Origin: JAHRAW01 sp965249835
GTDB lineage: Bacteria > Pseudomonadota > Gammaproteobacteria > Arenicellales > Poriferihabitantaceae
Reading direction: 5' to 3'
NCBI GenBank assembly: GCA_965249835.1
Contig: CBDFMY010000002.1
Coordinates: 124,001-188,000, forward strand
DNA length: 64,000 nucleotides
Position 1 is the stretch's first letter. Each line of letters starts with the position of its first letter. This document shows, in pieces, positions 42,889 through 51,936 of this stretch. The notes under the pieces were generated by a model. That model searched no databases and was not told the origin of the DNA. It saw nothing but the letters and a program-made list of their open reading frames with translations. A program made the position numbers and the translations under genes.

Positions 42889-44475
42889 TTATTTGTCATG
42901 GGGGACTTCCACGCTTGACCACATCGTGCGCAACCGCAAACCCATAACCCACAATGCGGCGAAATACAACACGCCACCGAGTCCGACCCACAGCATTAAT
43001 TCCATCACGCGCCGCCACACCGACATCCCCAGCCACTCGGCGGTATCCCCGCTACCCCACCCGATTAACAATCCCATGCCGGCCGTAGCCACGGAAATAC
43101 GGAGCAAAAAGACACCCCATCCGGGTTGCGGGCGATAGATCTGTCGTTTTTTTAGCGCGAAATACAACAGGGCGGCGTTGAGATATGCCGCCAGCGAAGT
43201 AGCCAACGCCAAGCCGACATGTTTCAGGTGCCAGATCAAAATCAAGCAAAACACAATGTTCGCGCCCATGGAAATCATGGCGATGCGCACCGGGGTTTTG
43301 GTGTTCAAATGGGCATAGAAACCGGGGGCGAAAATTTTCACCAGAACAATCGCGGTCAAGCCAACAGCGAACGCCACCAAACTGGCGGATGCCATATATA
43401 CGCCGTTTTCGGTAAAGCCGCCATGGAAATAAATGGTCGCGACCAGCGGACCGGCCAGGGCGACCAGGCCCGCCGTCGCCGGAATACAAATCAGACAAAC
43501 CCAACGCGCCGCCCAGTCGATGGTTTGGGAAAAATTTTCATTGAAGCCGTTGCCCTCGCCGGCGGCGCGCGTACGCGACAAGTTGGGCAGGATGGCGGTG
43601 GCGAGCGCGATGCCGAACACGCCGACCGGAAATTCCATCAGGCGGTCGGAATAATATAACCACGAGATGCTGCCAGTCACCAGAAACGATGCCAGCAAAG
43701 TATTGACCAGTATGTTCACCTGCGCCACCGATGCGCCGAAGATGGCCGGCACGGTCAATCGGAACACCTGCATAACTCCGGAGACGGCGACCGCATCTTG
43801 CGGTGCGCTGACCACTCGCGGGCGAATGGTGAGTTTTTCCTTACGCAAAAAAGGAATTTGAAACAACAACTGCGTCAATCCCGCCAGTGCCACGCCAATC
43901 GAAAGGGCGATCGGCGCATCGGAAAACATCGGCACCAGCAACCATGCCGCACCAACCAGGCAAGCATTCAATAAAATCGGCGTGGCCGCGGGCGCGGCAA
44001 ATCTTCCGCAGGTGTTTAACATTCCGGCGGCCATTGCCACCAGTGAAATAAAAAATATATACGGAAATGTGATGCGGGTGGCGTTGACCGCCAGTTGGTA
44101 TTTGTCCGGGTCCTGCAAAAACCCGGGCGCAATCAACGCCACCAAAAACGGCGCGGCCAGCACGCCGACAATGGATACCGCCAGCAAAATTAAACCGAAA
44201 CGGCCCAGCAGTAATTGTAAAAAACGCTGGTTTTCCGATGCCGACTTGTGCATGCGGTAGTCGGTGAACACCGGCACGAACGCCATTGAGAATGCGCCTT
44301 CGCCGAAAATGCGCCGGAAAAAATTGGGGATTCGAAGTGCCACGAAAAACACATCGGCGGCGGCGCGGTCGCCCAGCAAGTGAGCGAACACCACATCCCG
44401 CAATAAGCCGGATATGCGCGATAAAAACGTCATCGCACCAAAAGCCGAAGCCGAGCGGATTATTTTTGCAGGCAT
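42889..44475 (-). CDS. murJ: Lipid II flippase MurJ
   Basis: About 528 residues from ATG at 44475 (MPAKIIRSASAFGAMTFLSR), which matches the usual MurJ start. A longer upstream frame overlaps the rpsT leader and is not supported. There are 14 predicted membrane helices. Conserved Arg-containing segments RISGLLRDVV, FRRIFGEGAFSMAFVP and SDRLMEFPVGVFGIALATAILP are present. It moves lipid II across the inner membrane for peptidoglycan synthesis. It is divergent from rpsT and upstream of ribF. Confidence 0.93.
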   Translation of the reverse strand: MPAKIIRSASAFGAMTFLSRISGLLRDVVFAHLLGDRAAADVFFVALRIPNFFRRIFGEGAFSMAFVPVFTDYRMHKSASENQRFLQLLLGRFGLILLAVSIVGVLAAPFLVALIAPGFLQDPDKYQLAVNATRITFPYIFFISLVAMAAGMLNTCGRFAAPAATPILLNACLVGAAWLLVPMFSDAPIALSIGVALAGLTQLLFQIPFLRKEKLTIRPRVVSAPQDAVAVSGVMQVFRLTVPAIFGASVAQVNILVNTLLASFLVTGSISWLYYSDRLMEFPVGVFGIALATAILPNLSRTRAAGEGNGFNENFSQTIDWAARWVCLICIPATAGLVALAGPLVATIYFHGGFTENGVYMASASLVAFAVGLTAIVLVKIFAPGFYAHLNTKTPVRIAMISMGANIVFCLILIWHLKHVGLALATSLAAYLNAALLYFALKKRQIYRPQPGWGVFLLRISVATAGMGLLIGWGSGDTAEWLGMSVWRRVMELMLWVGLGGVLYFAALWVMGLRLRTMWSSVEVPHDK

Positions 44476-44649
44476 CTGTTGAGTCGGTGCGGTGGAGGGT
44501 TTGATTTTCCGGGGGTCATTATCTTCGGATTTGTGCCTGTGTTTTTGGCATGATTTGTATTGCCGAAAGCGGATTTCCACTTGACTTTCGGCGGGAAATT
44601 GACCATAGTCCGGCCTCCTTTAAAACCCGTTTTGACACGAGAAACCACT

Positions 44650-44916
44650 TTGGCAAATACCCCCCAGGCTCGAAAACGAGCACGGCGTAGCGTCACGCGT
44701 CGCATCCGCAACATGAGCCAGCGCTCATCTTTGCGCACTTCCATCAAGAAATTTCTGAAACTGGTGGGCGCGAACGACCGTACGGCTGCCACCGATGCAT
44801 ACCGCGAAGCGGCCTCCGGCATTGACCGTGCGGTGTCAAAAAACCTGCACCATAAAAACCGCGCCGCACGCCTGAAAAAACGCCTGAACAATCGTTTAAG
44901 AGCCCTCAACGCTTGA
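44650..44916 (+). CDS. rpsT: 30S ribosomal protein S20
   Basis: An 88-residue basic protein (ANTPQARKRARRSVTRRIRN ... KNLHHKNRAARLKKRLNN) that binds 16S rRNA. It starts at TTG 44650 with almost no Shine-Dalgarno. The same feature is known in E. coli rpsT, where the poor UUG start supports feedback control. It is divergent from murJ, as rpsT is from the ribF group in other gammaproteobacteria. Confidence 0.93.
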   Translation: MANTPQARKRARRSVTRRIRNMSQRSSLRTSIKKFLKLVGANDRTAATDAYREAASGIDRAVSKNLHHKNRAARLKKRLNNRLRALNA

Positions 44917-44967
44917 TTAATTTGTGTCCGGCTGCCGTTTAGGACGAAAGAAGCGGCGTAGCGTGAC

Positions 44968-46092
44968 TCATTCGGTCAGCGCGATGTTGTCACGGTGGAT
45001 GAGTTCGGCTTCAAAGCCGTAGCCGAGGATGGATTCTATCTGATTGCTCGGCTTGCCGGCGATTCGCACGGCTTCTTCGGAGTGGTAGTTCACCAACCCG
45101 CGCGCCACTTCCCGCCCCTGCTGGGTGACGCAGGTAATGATGTCGCCGCGCCGGAACACGCCCCTCACCTCGGTAACGCCGATGGGCAGCAAACTCTTTC
45201 CGGATTCCCGCAACACCCGCACCGCGCCGTCGTCCAGCACCAGTTCGCCGTTGCCGCGCAGTTGTCCGGCCAACCATTGTTTGCGCGCCGCCATGCGCTC
45301 GGTTCCCGGAACCAGCAAGGTGCCAACCAACTCCCCGTCTCGCATTCGAAGCAAGGTGTCGGCATCGCGTCCATCGGCGATCACGGTGGCGGCACCGGAG
45401 CGTGCGGCTTTTTGCGCGGCTTGCACTTTGGTGATCATACCGCCGCGTCCGAAAGTTCCGGCGGCACCGGAGTTGCATATTAACTCGGCATCATCGGCGC
45501 GACCATACTCAATCAATTCGGCATCGCTGTTGTCTTTCGGGTCGCGGTTGTAAAGCCCTTTGCGGTCGGTGAGGATTGCCACGACTTCCGCTTCCACCAG
45601 ATTGGCGACCAGCGCGGCGAGGGTGTCATTGTCGCCGAACCGAATTTCGTCATTTGCCACGACATCGTTCTCGTTGATGATGGGAATGACATTCATCGAC
45701 AATAAAGTGCGCAGCGTATTGCGTGCGTTCAGGTAGCGTTCGCGGTTGGCGAGGTCGGCGTGGGTCAATAGCACTTGAGCGGTGACGATGCCAAATTGCT
45801 GGAAGGCGGATTCGTAGCACTGCACCAGCCCCATTTGCCCGACCGCCGCCGCCGCTTGCAACTGGTCGAGTTCGGTGGGTCGGTTTTTCCACCCCATGCG
45901 CTGCATGCCTTCGACGATGGAACCCGATGACACCAGCAGTATTTCCACCCCCTGCTGTTTCAACTTTGCCATTTGTTTCACCAGCGAATCGATGGCATCG
46001 CGGTTCAGCCCGGCATCGGTGTCGGTTAGCAGTGAGGTGCCAACCTTCACCACCCAGCGCTTTGCTGTGGTTAATATTTTTCGGTCAGCCAT
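44968..46092 (-). CDS. proB: Glutamate 5-kinase
   Basis: About 374 residues from ATG 46092. It catalyses the first step of proline biosynthesis, phosphorylation of glutamate. The amino-acid kinase domain starts KRWVVKVGTSLLTD and includes VLLTHADL and PIINENDVVANDEI. A C-terminal PUA domain (VRVLRESGKSLLPIGVTEVR onward) is present, as in enterobacterial ProB. It overlaps or abuts the obgE stop and follows rplU-rpmA-obgE, the typical order. Confidence 0.95.
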   Translation of the reverse strand: MADRKILTTAKRWVVKVGTSLLTDTDAGLNRDAIDSLVKQMAKLKQQGVEILLVSSGSIVEGMQRMGWKNRPTELDQLQAAAAVGQMGLVQCYESAFQQFGIVTAQVLLTHADLANRERYLNARNTLRTLLSMNVIPIINENDVVANDEIRFGDNDTLAALVANLVEAEVVAILTDRKGLYNRDPKDNSDAELIEYGRADDAELICNSGAAGTFGRGGMITKVQAAQKAARSGAATVIADGRDADTLLRMRDGELVGTLLVPGTERMAARKQWLAGQLRGNGELVLDDGAVRVLRESGKSLLPIGVTEVRGVFRRGDIITCVTQQGREVARGLVNYHSEEAVRIAGKPSNQIESILGYGFEAELIHRDNIALTE

Positions 46093-46096
46093 GTTA

Positions 46097-47173
46097 TCAA
46101 CCAACTCCCGCCATGAACTCGTCGAGTGCTTGCGCCTCTTGTTCCGCCAACTGCGTTAATCTTTTCATCAAGTCATTAACCAGCGTAGCGCAACCGTCTC
46201 CGCTGACCGCGGAAATTAAATACACCGGATGAATGTCTGCCTGCGCGCCGAGTTCGCGCACAAGTTCATCGCGCATATCAATCGCTTTTGTCTCGCCCAC
46301 CACATCGATTTTATTCAGCACCAGCCATCTTTCCTTTTGTAGCAACTCGGGATCGTAAGCGCGCAATTCCTGCTCGATTTCATGCACCGATTGCGCAAGG
46401 GGTTTGCGCTCCATCGGCGCGATGTCCACCAAGTGTAGCAATATGCGGTTGCGCATCAAGTGCTTCAAAAACTGCAAACCCAAACCAACGCCTTGAGCGG
46501 CACCTTCAATCAAGCCGGGGAGGTCGGCCATTACGAAACCGTTTGTCTGGCCACTTGAGATACCGATATCCACCATTCCCAGTTGCGGGTGTAGCGTGGT
46601 AAACGGGTAGTCGGCGATTTTCGGGCGGGCGTGCGACACCCGCGCCAGCAAGGTAGATTTGCCGGCATTGGGCGCGCCCAGTAAACCCACATCCGCCAGC
46701 ACTTTCAGTTCGAATTTAAGTTGCCGTTCATCCCCGGGCCGTCCCGGCGTGGTTTTGCGCGGCGTGCGGTTGGTGCTGGATTTAAATCCAGCATTGCCGC
46801 GTCCGCCGAGCCCGCCGCGTGCCACCAGCAAACGATCGCCATGACCAACCACATCGCCGATTAATTCCGAGGTATGGAAGTCGGTGACCACGGTGCCGGG
46901 TGGCATTCGGATGATTAAATCGGCGCCGTTTTTGCCAAAGCGATCGCGACCGGCACCGCCCTGCCCGTTGTCCGCACGGTAGAGCCGGATGTAACGAAAA
47001 TCCGCCAGGGTGTTGAGATTGCTGTCGGCGGTCAGATAAATGCTGCCGCCATCGCCGCCGTTGCCGCCGTCGGGTCCGCCTTTGGGACGGAATTTCTCCC
47101 GCAGGAAACTCAAGCAGCCGGAGCCGCCTTTGCCGGCAACGACGCGGATGGTTGCTTCGTCAACAAATTTCAT
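46097..47173 (-). CDS. obgE: Obg family GTPase (CgtA)
   Basis: This 358-residue ribosome-associated GTPase takes part in 50S assembly and stress control. The glycine-rich Obg domain (GKGGSGCLSFLREKFRPKGG) fills residues 1-158. The G domain has G1 GAPNAGKSTLLA, G2 TTLHPQLG, G3 DLPGLIEGA, and G4 LNKID. It lies downstream of rpmA beyond a terminator-like hairpin and is coupled to proB. Confidence 0.97.
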   Translation of the reverse strand: MKFVDEATIRVVAGKGGSGCLSFLREKFRPKGGPDGGNGGDGGSIYLTADSNLNTLADFRYIRLYRADNGQGGAGRDRFGKNGADLIIRMPPGTVVTDFHTSELIGDVVGHGDRLLVARGGLGGRGNAGFKSSTNRTPRKTTPGRPGDERQLKFELKVLADVGLLGAPNAGKSTLLARVSHARPKIADYPFTTLHPQLGMVDIGISSGQTNGFVMADLPGLIEGAAQGVGLGLQFLKHLMRNRILLHLVDIAPMERKPLAQSVHEIEQELRAYDPELLQKERWLVLNKIDVVGETKAIDMRDELVRELGAQADIHPVYLISAVSGDGCATLVNDLMKRLTQLAEQEAQALDEFMAGVG

Positions 47174-47203
47174 GGCTGGCTTGCTGTGCGATGACCGCGT
47201 AGT

Positions 47204-47232
47204 AAAAACCCCGCTTTGTCGCCAAAGCGGGG
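47204..47232 (-). terminator. Rho-independent terminator after rpmA
   Basis: On the minus strand CCCCGCTTT, a 6-base loop and AAAGCGGGG make a perfect 9-bp stem followed by five T. It would end or weaken rplU-rpmA transcription before obgE. Confidence 0.85.
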
Positions 47233-47279
47233 CACCTTAACACGCGGGAAGATGTCGGGAACTCAGGACATTTCCGGAA

Positions 47280-47537
47280 TTATTCGGTGACCACGCTGAC
47301 GGTCCTGCGCTTTTTTGGCCCCTTGATTTCGAATAATACCTTGCCCGGAACGATGGCGAACAGCGTGTAATCCCGACCGGCTTTGACGCCGCCGCCGGCA
47401 TGGAATGAACTGCCGCGCTGACGCACGATGATGTTGCCGGGAAGCACTTGCTCACCGCCGAATTTTTTAACGCCGAGGCGTTTTGATACCGAATCACGAC
47501 CGTTGCGGGAACTACCCCCGGCTTTTTTGTGTGCCAT
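47280..47537 (-). CDS. rpmA: 50S ribosomal protein L27
   Basis: An 85-residue protein, MAHKKAGGSSRNGRDSVSKR onward, with the KRLGVKKFGGEQVLPGNIIV core. The flexible N-terminus reaches the peptidyl-transferase centre. Length and sequence are normal. It follows rplU by 79 bases. Confidence 0.97.
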   Translation of the reverse strand: MAHKKAGGSSRNGRDSVSKRLGVKKFGGEQVLPGNIIVRQRGSSFHAGGGVKAGRDYTLFAIVPGKVLFEIKGPKKRRTVSVVTE

Positions 47538-47616
47538 CTGCTTTGCCTCTGCGACGCTATGGATTATTTGACCGGCTTGGTCGCCGGATGCTTTAATTTT
47601 TTCCCGATTGCTTCTT

Positions 47617-48276
47617 TCAATCGGTTTGTTTTGGGCTGGCTGCTGTTTCGCCGGTTTGTTTTGGGCTGGCTGCTGTTTCGCCAGTTTGTTTTGGGCTGGC
47701 TATTGTTTCGTCGGTTTGTTTTGGGCTGGCTGCTGTTTCGCCGGTTTGTTTTGGGCTGGCTACTGTTTCGCCGGCTTGTTTTGGGCTGGCTACTGTTTCG
47801 CCGGCTTGTTTTGGGCTGGCTATTGTTTCGCCGGTTTGTTTTGGGCTGGCTGCTGTTTCGCCGGTTTGTTTTGGGCTGGCTGCTGTTTCGCCGATTTGTT
47901 TTGGGCTGGCTGCTGTTTCGCCGGTTTCTTTTTTGATCGCGGCTTTTTTGACCGCAGGCTGGCTGCCACCAATGGCGGTTATTTCGATTTCGGTATAAGC
48001 CTGACGATGTCCTTGCGTACGACGATAATTTTTACGCCGCTTCATTTTGAACACGCGAATCTTGCCGCCTCGACCGTGACCGATTACGGTGGCAGAAACC
48101 GTGTGATCTGCGCCCGCCAGCGGTGAGCCAACCGCGACCTGTTCGCCGTCCGCCACCATCAGCACCCGCTCGAGTTCCATTGATGCGCCCTGGGCGATTT
48201 CCAGTTTTTCGACTTTAAGTTTGTCGCCGACCGCAACCTTGTGTTGCTTGCCGCCGGTTTCGATGATTGCATACAT
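47617..48276 (-). CDS. rplU: 50S ribosomal protein L21 with a long repetitive C-terminal tail
   Basis: The first 103 or so residues are a normal L21 (MYAIIETGGKQHKVAVGDKL, VLMVADGEQVAVGSPL, and GKIRVFKMKRRKNYRRTQGH near the end). The protein then continues through AAIKKET into ten 10-residue repeats of the form GETAASPKQT, ending at a TGA after D, for 219 residues in all. L21 is usually 100-105 residues long, although longer versions exist. The tail is rich in Ala, Ser, Pro, Glu, Thr, Lys and Gln, so it should be disordered and near neutral. Frame is kept in every unit. It starts the rplU-rpmA pair, divergent from ispB. Confidence 0.93.
   Translation of the reverse strand: MYAIIETGGKQHKVAVGDKLKVEKLEIAQGASMELERVLMVADGEQVAVGSPLAGADHTVSATVIGHGRGGKIRVFKMKRRKNYRRTQGHRQAYTEIEITAIGGSQPAVKKAAIKKETGETAASPKQIGETAASPKQTGETAASPKQTGETIASPKQAGETVASPKQAGETVASPKQTGETAASPKQTDETIASPKQTGETAASPKQTGETAASPKQTD
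47621..47934 (-). repeat. Ten-copy 30-bp tandem repeat inside rplU
   Basis: On the plus strand the block TTTGTTTTGGGCTGGC ends at 47640 and then every 30 bases to 47910, ten copies. Variation falls at a few fixed positions that change residue 4 (A, I, V) and residue 10 (T, A, I) of the unit. No unit has a frameshift. Confidence 0.97.
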
Positions 48277-48533
48277 GTGCGCGAGTCCGTCAGTGGTTCG
48301 GGCATTGCGGGGAAATCGCCGCGCCCGAAATAGCCAGAATAGATAAAGGGCGGGATTTTAGCCGTATCACGAGCATCCGTCAATCATAAAGCCGGCGCGC
48401 AATGGCGGATTAAGGGATGATACGCGCAAATCCAGACGCGGCGAAGCCGCCGCCTTTTGCGCGGATTCACCCCGGCAAGTCGGCTACAATACCCGCCCGA
48501 AACCGCTACCGCTGCCTCGACCGCTTCCACCCC

Positions 48534-49574
48534 ATGATAAGCCGCAACGCGGCGACCGCCGTCGCCTCGCCCCCCGACCCCGCGCTCCTGTTGCAATCCG
48601 CCACCGACCTGATGCGGCGGGAACTGGATGCGGTGAACCGCGTAATTCGGCAGCGCCTGGATTCGGACATCGCGCTGATTCGCACGCTGGGGACGCACAT
48701 CATCAACAGTGGCGGCAAACGACTGCGGCCGCTGATTTTGTTGCTGAGCGCGAGGGCTTGCGACTATCGCGGCGACCAGCACATCCAACTCGCGGCGGTG
48801 ATTGAGTTCATTCATACCGCCACCTTGCTGCACGATGATGTGGTGGACGCGTCTGCGCTACGGCGCGGGCAAGCCACCGCCAACGAGGTGTGGGGCAATG
48901 AGGCAAGCGTGCTGGTCGGGGATTTTCTGTATTCCCGATCGTTTGAAATGATGGTGGAGATCGACAACACGGAGGTGATGCGCGTGCTCGCGGCGACCAC
49001 CAACGCCATCGCCGAGGGCGAGGTTATGCAACTGCTTAACACTCGTTCGCCGGACACCACCGAGCAGGCGTATCTCGACACCATCCGGCGTAAAACCGCA
49101 CGATTGTTTGAATCGGCGGCGCGGCTCGGCGCGGTCATCGGCAAACGAAAACCATCCGAATGTGCGGCGCTTGCGTTATACGGCATTTGCCTCGGAACCG
49201 CGTTTCAGTTGATCGATGATGTGCTCGATTACCAAGCCGACAGCAAGGACATCGGCAAGAACGCGGGCGATGATTTTGCCGAAGGCAAACCGACCTTGCC
49301 GCTGATCTACGCGTTGCGGCACAGCACCGAGCAACAGCGGCGGCTGATACGACACGCCATCGAAAATGGCCGGCGCGATGACGGCGGCGACATCAGAGAT
49401 GACTTCAACGAAATCTTCGCAATCGTTGAATCCACCGGCGCGCTGGCATACACTGCCGAGCAAGCGCGATTGCAATCGGTGGCGGCGGTTGAGGCACTGG
49501 ACGAGATAGCGGAATCGCCCTGCAAAGACGCGCTGATTAATCTCGCGGAGTTTTCCGTCCAACGCCGCCACTAA
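48534..49574 (+). CDS. ispB: Octaprenyl-diphosphate synthase (polyprenyl synthetase)
   Basis: About 346 residues from ATG at 48534. It makes the long prenyl chain of ubiquinone. The first Asp-rich motif LLHDDVVDASALRRG and the second QLIDDVLDYQAD are intact, as is GGKRLRPLILLLSARA. A longer upstream frame has no family similarity. It is divergent from rplU, the normal gammaproteobacterial arrangement, and links with ispH, ubiH and ubiI in this window. Confidence 0.94.
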   Translation: MISRNAATAVASPPDPALLLQSATDLMRRELDAVNRVIRQRLDSDIALIRTLGTHIINSGGKRLRPLILLLSARACDYRGDQHIQLAAVIEFIHTATLLHDDVVDASALRRGQATANEVWGNEASVLVGDFLYSRSFEMMVEIDNTEVMRVLAATTNAIAEGEVMQLLNTRSPDTTEQAYLDTIRRKTARLFESAARLGAVIGKRKPSECAALALYGICLGTAFQLIDDVLDYQADSKDIGKNAGDDFAEGKPTLPLIYALRHSTEQQRRLIRHAIENGRRDDGGDIRDDFNEIFAIVESTGALAYTAEQARLQSVAAVEALDEIAESPCKDALINLAEFSVQRRH

Positions 49575-49636
49575 CCATTAAAGCAAAATAGTTAGCCAAC
49601 ATAAGTTAGCAAGCAATCACGCAGATAAACCATTGT

Positions 49637-49713
49637 CGGGGTGTAGCTCAGCCTGGTAGAGCACTGCCTTCGGGAGGCAGGGGCCGGAGGTTCAAATCCT
49701 CTCACCCCGACCA
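49637..49713 (+). tRNA. tRNA-Pro (anticodon CGG)
   Basis: 77 bases with encoded CCA. The acceptor stem is CGGGGTG/CACCCCG, the D arm GCTC-AGCCTGGTA-GAGC, the anticodon stem CTGCC/GGCAG holds the loop TTCGGGA, and the T arm is GGAGG-TTCAAAT-CCTCT. It lies at the left edge of a defence-gene cluster. Confidence 0.95.
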
Positions 49714-49727
49714 TCATCAATTCTATA

Positions 49728-50039
49728 ATGTCAACAAAACCGCAAAAAGCAAATCTCAACTCACTGGATATCGCTGGGAAAAAATGCGAACAACTGCGCA
49801 TCGCCTTGCAAGAAGTGTGACCGAAAGTTTTTTCTGAAGATAAAGTGGATTTTGAGCAGTTGCAACGCATCTGTTTGGAAAAACATCTAAGACAACACTA
49901 TCGCCGATGCCAATCCGCAACGGGTTATTTGTCCGGACGATGGTTTCAAAGACAACGACCAACTCAAAGTCAACGCCGTGCAAACTTTCCAATCTCGCGA
50001 CCGGCAGGAACACCGAGAGATTGTGTTTCAAACGGTGTA
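49728..50039 (+). pseudogene. Collapsed relic of an adenine-specific DNA methyltransferase
   Basis: From ATG 49728 the frame reads MSTKPQKANLNSLDIAGKKC, then RIALQEV, a TGA, and PKVFSEDKVDFEQLQRI, which resembles the N-terminus of Mod-type methyltransferases. In another frame the end reads LKVNAVQTFQSRDRQEHREI then VFQTV and a stop, which resembles their C-terminus. Nothing of the catalytic middle remains, so most of the gene was deleted. It sits 11 bases before the DUF262 nuclease gene, its probable former partner. Confidence 0.6.
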
Positions 50040-50050
50040 GGAGAATTTTT

Positions 50051-51775
50051 ATGTCTGACAAAATAAGACAACCGAGTTTTAAGAAAATTTATTTGGAGCC
50101 AGACAACCAGTCTTTTTCCCAGATAATGGCGAACGGAAAAAAATACATTGTTCCGCACTTCCAACGCGATTATTCGTGGAAGTTCGAACACTGGGAAGAG
50201 TTATGGCAGGATATTGAGGAAATGCAAGAAAGCAAAATTCAGCATTTTATGGGATATCTGGTGTTTCAAACGGATGATGGAAAAATGTTTACCGTGATTG
50301 ACGGACAACAGCGACTAACTACTCTCTCCATTGCGATTGTTGCGGCGATCAACGCATTGCAAAATTTTATTGATAATAAAATTCAGCCGAAGGAAAACCA
50401 GATACGCATAGACAATTACAAAGCAACCTATCTGGGAGTGCTTGATGCGGTCACCTTGAGAACCGACCGGAAGTTCATCCTTAACCGCCATAATGACAGT
50501 CACTTTCATGCCCTCACCAGACAGTTTGGCATTATGGCACAACGCAACCTCACGGCAACAAACCGAAAGATTAACAAGGCGTTTGAGTTTTTTAAAAGCC
50601 GATTCGAAACCTATCAAACTGGTGAAGAAGTCGCGGCGATGATTGCCGATATTGCCGATGGGTTATTATTTACAACCATCACGGTACAGAACGATTTGAA
50701 TGCCTATACGGTGTTTGAAACCCTGAATGCCAGCGGTTTGCATTTGTCCACACCGGATTTGCTGAAAAACTACTTGCTTTCCACCATGGCGAGTGAAAAG
50801 GGTTACTCAGAAGAACATTTTCGTGACTTTGAAGAGCAATGGGCCGGTATTTTGGAGCAACTGGGCGAGACTGAGTTCACCAACTTTTTGCGCAGTTATT
50901 TAGGGATACAGAAAAAATTGGTCGCGAAAAAAAACTTGTTCCGCACCTTGAAAAATGATGTCGAATTGCCCAATGAAGTAATTCCGTATCTGGAGGACTT
51001 GAAAAAGCATGCCCCTGTTTATGCGGCACTGCAAGATCACAACGATAATTTCTGGAACGAAAGCGATGGCGCATATACGAACATCAAACCGTATTTGGAG
51101 ACGCTGCGGACATTTAACATTAAGACACCGCTTAGCTTGTTGATGGCTGGGTATCAACGATTGTCGCCCAATGATTTTATCGATCTCGTCAGGCGTATTG
51201 CCACCGTCAGCATTCGCTACAATATCATTTGCAGCAACCCGACCCCGGTGCAAGAACAAACCTACAATGACATGGCCAACAAAGTGACCAATGAAGGTGA
51301 ATCTTTGGGCGGTCTCACAGACATTCTACGTCTCGTTTATCCTGACAACGATTCCTTTGGTAGAGATTTTGCGTCTAAAACACTACCAAGCCGCCAATCC
51401 AGTAAAAAAATTCTATTTTTGCTGAGAAAAATAGAACAACAACTCAGTGGTGATGAACCACCCTCATCACTAACTCTCGAACATATCTTGCCATACAACC
51501 CCGATGACGCATGGCAAGAATACTTTGGCAGGGAGTCGGTTGAACAAGCCATCGACCGATTGGGCAATATGGCGTTGCTTCCTTCCAGCCAGAACCTGGG
51601 GCAGGAAAGTTTTGCAAAAAAGCGTGAGGTCTTGCAACGAAGCCCATACAAAATCAATCAGCATATTGCCGAATATAGTGAATGGCATATGGATGCCATG
51701 GAAGATCACCAAAAATGGCTGGCGAGCCACGCCAAGACTGTTTGGAAAATATCGCAACTGGAACAACAATCGTGA
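50051..51775 (+). CDS. DUF262/DUF1524 nuclease (GmrSD-like)
   Basis: A 574-residue protein from ATG at 50051 with a GGAGAA site. The N-terminal DUF262 domain has VPHFQRDYSW and the VIDGQQRLTTLSIA motif (about residues 75-90), a ParB-like nucleotide-binding signature. The C-terminal DUF1524 domain has LTLEHILPYNPDDAW and RLGNMALLPSSQNLGQESF, the His/Asn pattern of an HNH-type nuclease. Relatives (GmrSD, BrxU-type) cut modified phage DNA. The gene is intact although the methyltransferase next to it is collapsed. A longer frame into the upstream relic is not meaningful. Confidence 0.88.
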   Translation: MSDKIRQPSFKKIYLEPDNQSFSQIMANGKKYIVPHFQRDYSWKFEHWEELWQDIEEMQESKIQHFMGYLVFQTDDGKMFTVIDGQQRLTTLSIAIVAAINALQNFIDNKIQPKENQIRIDNYKATYLGVLDAVTLRTDRKFILNRHNDSHFHALTRQFGIMAQRNLTATNRKINKAFEFFKSRFETYQTGEEVAAMIADIADGLLFTTITVQNDLNAYTVFETLNASGLHLSTPDLLKNYLLSTMASEKGYSEEHFRDFEEQWAGILEQLGETEFTNFLRSYLGIQKKLVAKKNLFRTLKNDVELPNEVIPYLEDLKKHAPVYAALQDHNDNFWNESDGAYTNIKPYLETLRTFNIKTPLSLLMAGYQRLSPNDFIDLVRRIATVSIRYNIICSNPTPVQEQTYNDMANKVTNEGESLGGLTDILRLVYPDNDSFGRDFASKTLPSRQSSKKILFLLRKIEQQLSGDEPPSSLTLEHILPYNPDDAWQEYFGRESVEQAIDRLGNMALLPSSQNLGQESFAKKREVLQRSPYKINQHIAEYSEWHMDAMEDHQKWLASHAKTVWKISQLEQQS

Positions 51776-51936
51776 TCTTCGCCACGGAGTTCAAATTAAA
51801 TTCAACTGCTGAAGAAAGTGCCAAAACTGAATACGGCCGTCGTCATATCACTGCTATTGACGTGGATTGTGGGGTGGCGGTAAAACCATCGGAAGTTGAT
51901 TTCTAACCGCACACTATCCACAAGCATTCGATTTCC

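Noticed and set aside
47621..47934. Possible CRISPR array (regular 30-bp period)
   Set aside because: The repeats are contiguous with no unique spacers and stay in the rplU reading frame, so this is a coding tandem repeat.
47529..47936. Plus-strand open frame of Leu/Phe/Gly/Trp repeats opposite rplU
   Set aside because: It is the antisense reading of the 30-bp repeat; it lacks a start context and disappears outside the array.
49637..51936. tRNA-Pro as integration site of a defence island
   Set aside because: I found no direct repeat of the tRNA 3' end downstream and no integrase gene in the window.
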